Positions 60,242 to 64,000 of a stretch of 64,000 bases of DNA are shown one piece after another. A model generated the notes under the pieces. That model was given only the letters and a program-made list of their open reading frames with translations. It was not told where the DNA came from and did no database searches. The DNA comes from Astropecten irregularis (Eukaryota; Echinodermata; Asteroidea; Paxillosida; Astropectinidae). Position 1 is the stretch's first letter. Each line of letters starts with the position of its first letter. The stretch is from contig OZ020247.1 in the NCBI GenBank assembly GCA_963971285.1, positions 14,590,614 to 14,654,613 of the forward strand. The letters are read 5' to 3'. A program made the translations under genes and the position numbers.

Positions 60242-60338
60242 TGGGGCTGATTTCACGAAGCCCTATGATCAATCCTAATTGGAGTTACGAAGGATAACGC
60301 ATTGTATCCTATGTAGGGCTGCAATGCATCATAACTCC
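60242..60338. repeat. GGGGCTGATTTCACGAAGCCC repeat half
   Basis: GGGGCTGATTTCACGAAGCC and GCATTGTATCCTATGTAGGG match the inverse of 8146-8250. It is joined directly to a hexamer-element half. Confidence 0.5.
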
Positions 60339-60342
60339 TACA

Positions 60343-60437
60343 GCCAAAAGTCTCTACTTTGAAACCGGTAGTTTTAAAATAGATTCATGAAATGGAGACG
60401 GAGCCTGAGCCAGAGCCGAACTTTGAGAAAGGCCCCA
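60343..60437 (+). mobile_element. GGCTCC-terminated element, right half only
   Basis: AAAAGTCTCTACTTTGAAAC, ATAGATTCATGAAATGGAG and GAGCC hexamers end at TTTGAGAAAGGCCCC. Confidence 0.6.
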
Positions 60438-60924
60438 TGTATACTTAGGCCTATATCTGCGCTGCAGAATCTGTGCTGAAAACTGCACATGTCATAGTCA
60501 TACCATAGCTCTGTTTATATTGGTTTGCACAAGCAACAAGCAATACCAGTCTGACATACTGGCAACAAAATTGTGCATTCATGCAGTCTATGTTAATCCT
60601 ATACTCTGGTCATGCTGTTGGCATGTTGGGCTCCTGCTCTAACTGTACAATGCCTGTTCAGTCCTGAGTCTACCATGCCTTGTGGTCTAGGCTGTAGGCG
60701 CTGCTGGGGAGGGCTCAGGACTCAAATAAAAGCTAGGCTTTAATACATTTTACCTTGTACATGTTGACTGACATATAGCTTGATAGGTACGGTATGTCTT
60801 CAAAGAATGCACATTGCACAAGTTGTGACAACTATTGGGCTTTTCACATTACAGCACCTCTTTAATATTTTACACATGTCGAAATGTACACAGGTCCACT
60901 CTGTGTAAACCAAATTTCAACACA

Positions 60925-61105
60925 TGTATCATACTTTGGTAAGAAACCAAAACAGAAATGTTCACAGATTTACGTATAACTTACAGGGTATGAAGATGGT
61001 GGTGGTAGAAACATACTGTTAAAATTTTTCCACCTGAAATGGTGTATTTATCCAGAAATTAGTAAATTAACGACCAAAAATCTTTTTGATCTTTTAAAAG
61101 ATTAG
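60925..61105 (-). mobile_element. TTAA-type family A, half copy
   Basis: It runs from ATCATACTTTGGTAAGAAAC to the central GATCTTTTAAAAGAT and then stops. Confidence 0.7.
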
Positions 61106-61433
61106 TATCAGTATCAGAAAATGTTCAGTTGCAACTTCAGGATTTTTGCTTTGTGATGTATATAGACTGCTTTGATTCATTCCAAGTGCACACTAATTGC
61201 AGCGCTCTCATTAACTCATTAATCTTTATAACCAATGCAAGACCATCAAATTTTATCCTCAGGTATTGCTGAAGTTTGAAATGGAAGACATATTTTGATT
61301 CAGTAAAGGCTTGTTGTAGAGCCTAGGCACTACTGTACAGCATGGAGGAGGTCTGTTTTCATTCTCCATGAGTACAGAGATTCATAGCCCAAGTTGGTCT
61401 TAATAATGGTCCACAACTGCATCCAATAGCGTT

Positions 61434-61573
61434 CCGCACTAATGACGTCACACCACGCGCGACGCGCACACATACATGCACTTCCACTCAGCTCACCACA
61501 CGTTTGCATGGCCACGTTGCAATGTTTGTCTGAGGTTCGGTGCTATTTTTAGCGCAAGTGCGCAGTGCTATTG
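61434..61573. mobile_element. 140 bp element with CRE-like site, copy 2
   Basis: CAATAGCGTTCCGCACT and AGTGCGCAGTGCTATTG act as imperfect terminal inverted repeats around ATGACGTCACACCACG. Confidence 0.65.
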
Positions 61574-62098
61574 TAATGCTATACATGGTTCCTTTCCTGT
61601 TGCAGTGAATTCTGACAGATTCAGGAAGGTTCAGAGCCAATATGATTTATTTGGAGGGTAGGCCATAATAGGGTTGTAATAGTACAACATACAATGTACA
61701 TTAGCAAGTTTGCTGATGTGTATGGTTGAACTATTGCACACCTACTGGTTAGAACGATCACACATATACCAGTAGACCAATATGACAGTGTTTACCAGAA
61801 TGTACATATGTAGGAGATTGGGACATAACTTGGTACGCAGAGAAAAAGATACAAGAGTGTTGGTTTAACCATAACCACAAGTGGTGTCCAAGGATTTGCA
61901 TTTTTTTTTAGTATTCCTGGAAAAAAAAACAAGAAAAGAACCAGCCTGTGTACTGTATGACTCGTGGCCATTGGTTTGAAAACTAGGCCACTGCATGCAG
62001 TGCAGTAGCATTCCATCACAAGTTGTCCTCCAGAAAATAAATTGCCTTAGCAAACAGGAGTGAATTAACCTGACAGAGGGTGTTTGGACAGTAATTTT

Positions 62099-62373
62099 TC
62101 ATTGGGGGGTAGATAATTGCTCCCTTGAATTACCCATATTGGTGTACAAGGGAGGAGCACAAATACCTCCAACAATGCTGGAAATCAGCTTGGCATGATA
62201 TGCGGGTTGACTGACAGCCCTCCAGACTCTACCATTTGCCGGAGCCCGAGGGGTGTCTCCCGCCACGAAGGGGTCGGGGTTAAAGTACACTTTCAGACCG
62301 TCGTCGGAGAGCCGTGCCACAAAGTCATCGGTTGTGATGTCAGGAATATAATTGGTGCGTGTGTATCATTGAT
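62099..62373 (-). pseudogene. Isolated coding-like stretch of unknown identity
   Basis: The minus strand is open from about 62373 to 62099 and is GC-richer than its surroundings. It reads TNYIPDITTDDFVARLSDDG, then LKVYFNPDPFVAGDTPRAPA and RVWRAVSQPAYHAKLISSIV, a mixed composition more like protein than like translated repeat. I see no splice acceptor upstream, no start Met, and no continuation. It could be a transposon or retrocopy remnant, an exon of an antisense gene, or chance. I do not recognise a family. Confidence 0.3.
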
Positions 62374-63383
62374 TCGGGAAAGGTGGCTTTAATTTGTGGA
62401 AAATTTTTAACCCCCCCAAAGTTGAAATGGACTTGGCAGGCTGAGGGAGAAAGATTGGCAGCTGTCACTGGGCTATTGACCCTCTAGAAATCCTTGCACC
62501 TGGAGATTATAGCCAGATTCTTACAAGATAAAAATTATGTTGGCCATTTGATCTCCCCCCATGTAGCCAATGTGGGTTTTTTGGGGTGGTGTGCTGTTTG
62601 TCTCAGACGGAAAAAAAAGAACGAAAGAAACTTTGAGCAGAAAAGTTTTCATTGTAGAAACACTGGGTACCATTGATCCAGGAATGAGTAGGGGGAAAGG
62701 TATTAAAAAGGGGAATGTTTGGTAAAGTGGGATAAAAGTTGAACTTCTAAAAACCCAAGTGTTGTACATGTACTTGTAAAGAGAACTTGGCCAACAGGTT
62801 CCTAATTTGGTTGGTGGTTTGGTTTTTTGTTTCGATACAGGTAGACACATATGTCTGTATCGTGCTTTCTAGAATTTTTGTTAAATGGCAGCAGCCAGGA
62901 TAAAGCGTCAGTTTGCCTTCGTCCTGCCTGACTACCCACCGACAATAGCAGCTCAATCGAAACGGGAAATTAGAGTACACTAGTACACAGAGGTTTTTTT
63001 TTGCAATGGAGTCTGTGGGGACAGAATACGGCATTGTGGCACGGCAAATCCAGCCCTGAAATCCTTACGGGATTTACATAATAGAGTACAATCAACACTG
63101 GGGCAACTAAAGTTCCTGGCTCTGAACGCTTTATGATTCTATTTCTTTCATTCTTTTGAGTTTGACACTGCATGGTACTGGTATTATAGTGCTGTACTGT
63201 AGGTTATAAATGCAAATATAAATCACAGAATATTTCATGAGAAACGTGAACCTGAACTATAACTACCGTTACATAGAAGTACAGCACATTTTATGCAGTT
63301 TACTGTAAATGAGAGGGTTTTGAACATGCAAATGCAATCATAAATGGTTCGATTTTCAGTGCACCAAAGAAATAAACATCTGT

Positions 63384-63702
63384 TTAAAGGTAGTATCATA
63401 CTTTGGTAGCACCGAGACAGAAATATTCACAGATTTAGGCCTACCTATAACTTACAGAATAGATGGTGATGGTAGAAACATTTCGTTACAATTTTTCTCG
63501 GAGTGACATGCTTTTAAAGGTAAAAAATAATGGTGAAAACATGTTTAAAATACTGTGGGGTTTTTCACTATTTTCTCAAAAAGTGGGCACCGTATGGGAC
63601 TGAAATTTTCACAGATGACTGTGACTTTATCTTCCTTGATATTGTTGCCCATGAATCTGCATTTCTTTGACAAATACCAATTAAGTATGATATTACCTTT
63701 AA
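63384..63702 (-). mobile_element. TTAA-type family A element, internally deleted
   Basis: TTAA is present at both ends, with AGGTAGTATCATACTTTGG and AAGTATGATATTACC. About 40 bases around the usual central palindrome are missing. Confidence 0.8.
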
Positions 63703-63909
63703 GGAAAATTGGTGCTTCTGAAAGGATGAGAAAACATGACATCTTTAGCTCAGTTTCTGTTATTGTATAGTTTGGCTGTCTCGTTTCTTTTGAAATTGAC
63801 AAGGGCGTACCAACCGTACATATTATTACCGGTACTTATTTCATCAGCCAGGATGACAACTTAACAGACTGTCAACAAATAGAAGTATTATATAACTACT
63901 AACTGCATT

Positions 63910-64000
63910 TTAGGGTGACATTTCCATCTAGGATTGTGCACAAACTTAACTTACTTATTTCTAAACATCCTCCAAACCATGAACTTGAAATTGACATATG
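63910..64000. repeat. Interspersed repeat, cut by window end
   Basis: It matches 1785-1890 (GGATTGTGCACAAACTTA, TTTCTAAACATCCTCCAAAC, GAAATTGACATATG). Confidence 0.55.

Larger units (their letters stand above)
35833..64000 (+). other. Probable long intron of the PRR12/QSER1-like gene (more than 28 kb, 3' end off window)
   Basis: From the donor at 35833 to the window end I find no exon with convincing codon structure on the plus strand. The interval is a patchwork of TTAA-flanked elements, hexamer-terminated elements, hairpins and homopolymer runs, separated by repeat-poor stretches (for example 40880-41100, 46480-47060, 51480-52370, 58660-59250) that could hold regulatory sequence. Unrecognised small exons cannot be excluded. 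Confidence 0.55.

Noticed and set aside
7018-60437. CRISPR-like array because of repeated units
   Set aside because: The repeats are dispersed transposon copies at irregular distances in an intron-bearing animal genome, not a spaced array.

Overview
This 64 kb window is genomic DNA from an animal with introns, most likely a marine invertebrate deuterostome such as an echinoderm; this lineage call is inferred. The genes have short exons with GT..AG introns, and their proteins are closest to human orthologues I know. The DNA is AT-rich and packed with short inverted-repeat transposons and tRNA-derived SINEs. There are no operons, CRISPR arrays or prokaryotic features. Most open frames in the window are chance ORFs in introns or repeats.

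Four protein-coding genes can be supported. (1) UBE3B, minus strand, 508-10027: twelve exons coding for about 445 N-terminal residues of the HECT E3 ligase; the rest, including the HECT domain, lies beyond the left edge. (2) AKAP10 (D-AKAP2), plus strand, 11657-20087: twelve coding exons, complete, 703 residues, with two RGS domains and a C-terminal PKA-anchoring helix. (3) TUBD1 (delta-tubulin), minus strand, 25741-27526: two exons, complete, 456 residues. (4) A PRR12/QSER1-like nuclear protein, plus strand: one very large coding exon (31971-35832) that ends at a strong splice donor, so its C-terminal exons lie beyond the right edge and 35833-64000 is probably one intron of more than 28 kb.

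Layout: UBE3B and AKAP10 are divergent with about 1.6 kb between their start codons. AKAP10 and TUBD1 converge across about 5.6 kb of repeat-rich DNA. TUBD1 and the PRR12/QSER1-like gene are divergent across about 4.4 kb. The four genes work in unrelated processes (ubiquitination, cAMP/PKA signalling, centrioles, chromatin), and nothing suggests a joint function.

The most striking content is the repeat landscape. At least four families of short elements begin and end at TTAA. The commonest, family A, has about a dozen copies; its sister family B shares one internal half but not the other. Another element has termini made of GGCTCC hexamer arrays. There are also Tigger/pogo-like TA-flanked elements, two tRNA-derived SINE families, many small palindromic elements, and one nearly perfect 440 bp inverted repeat (39303-39745) that would be transcribed as a long hairpin inside the large intron. 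Exon boundaries were deduced by eye from reading frame, splice consensus and remembered human protein similarity. Repeat boundaries are accurate to a few bases where terminal repeats are clear and are approximate elsewhere.
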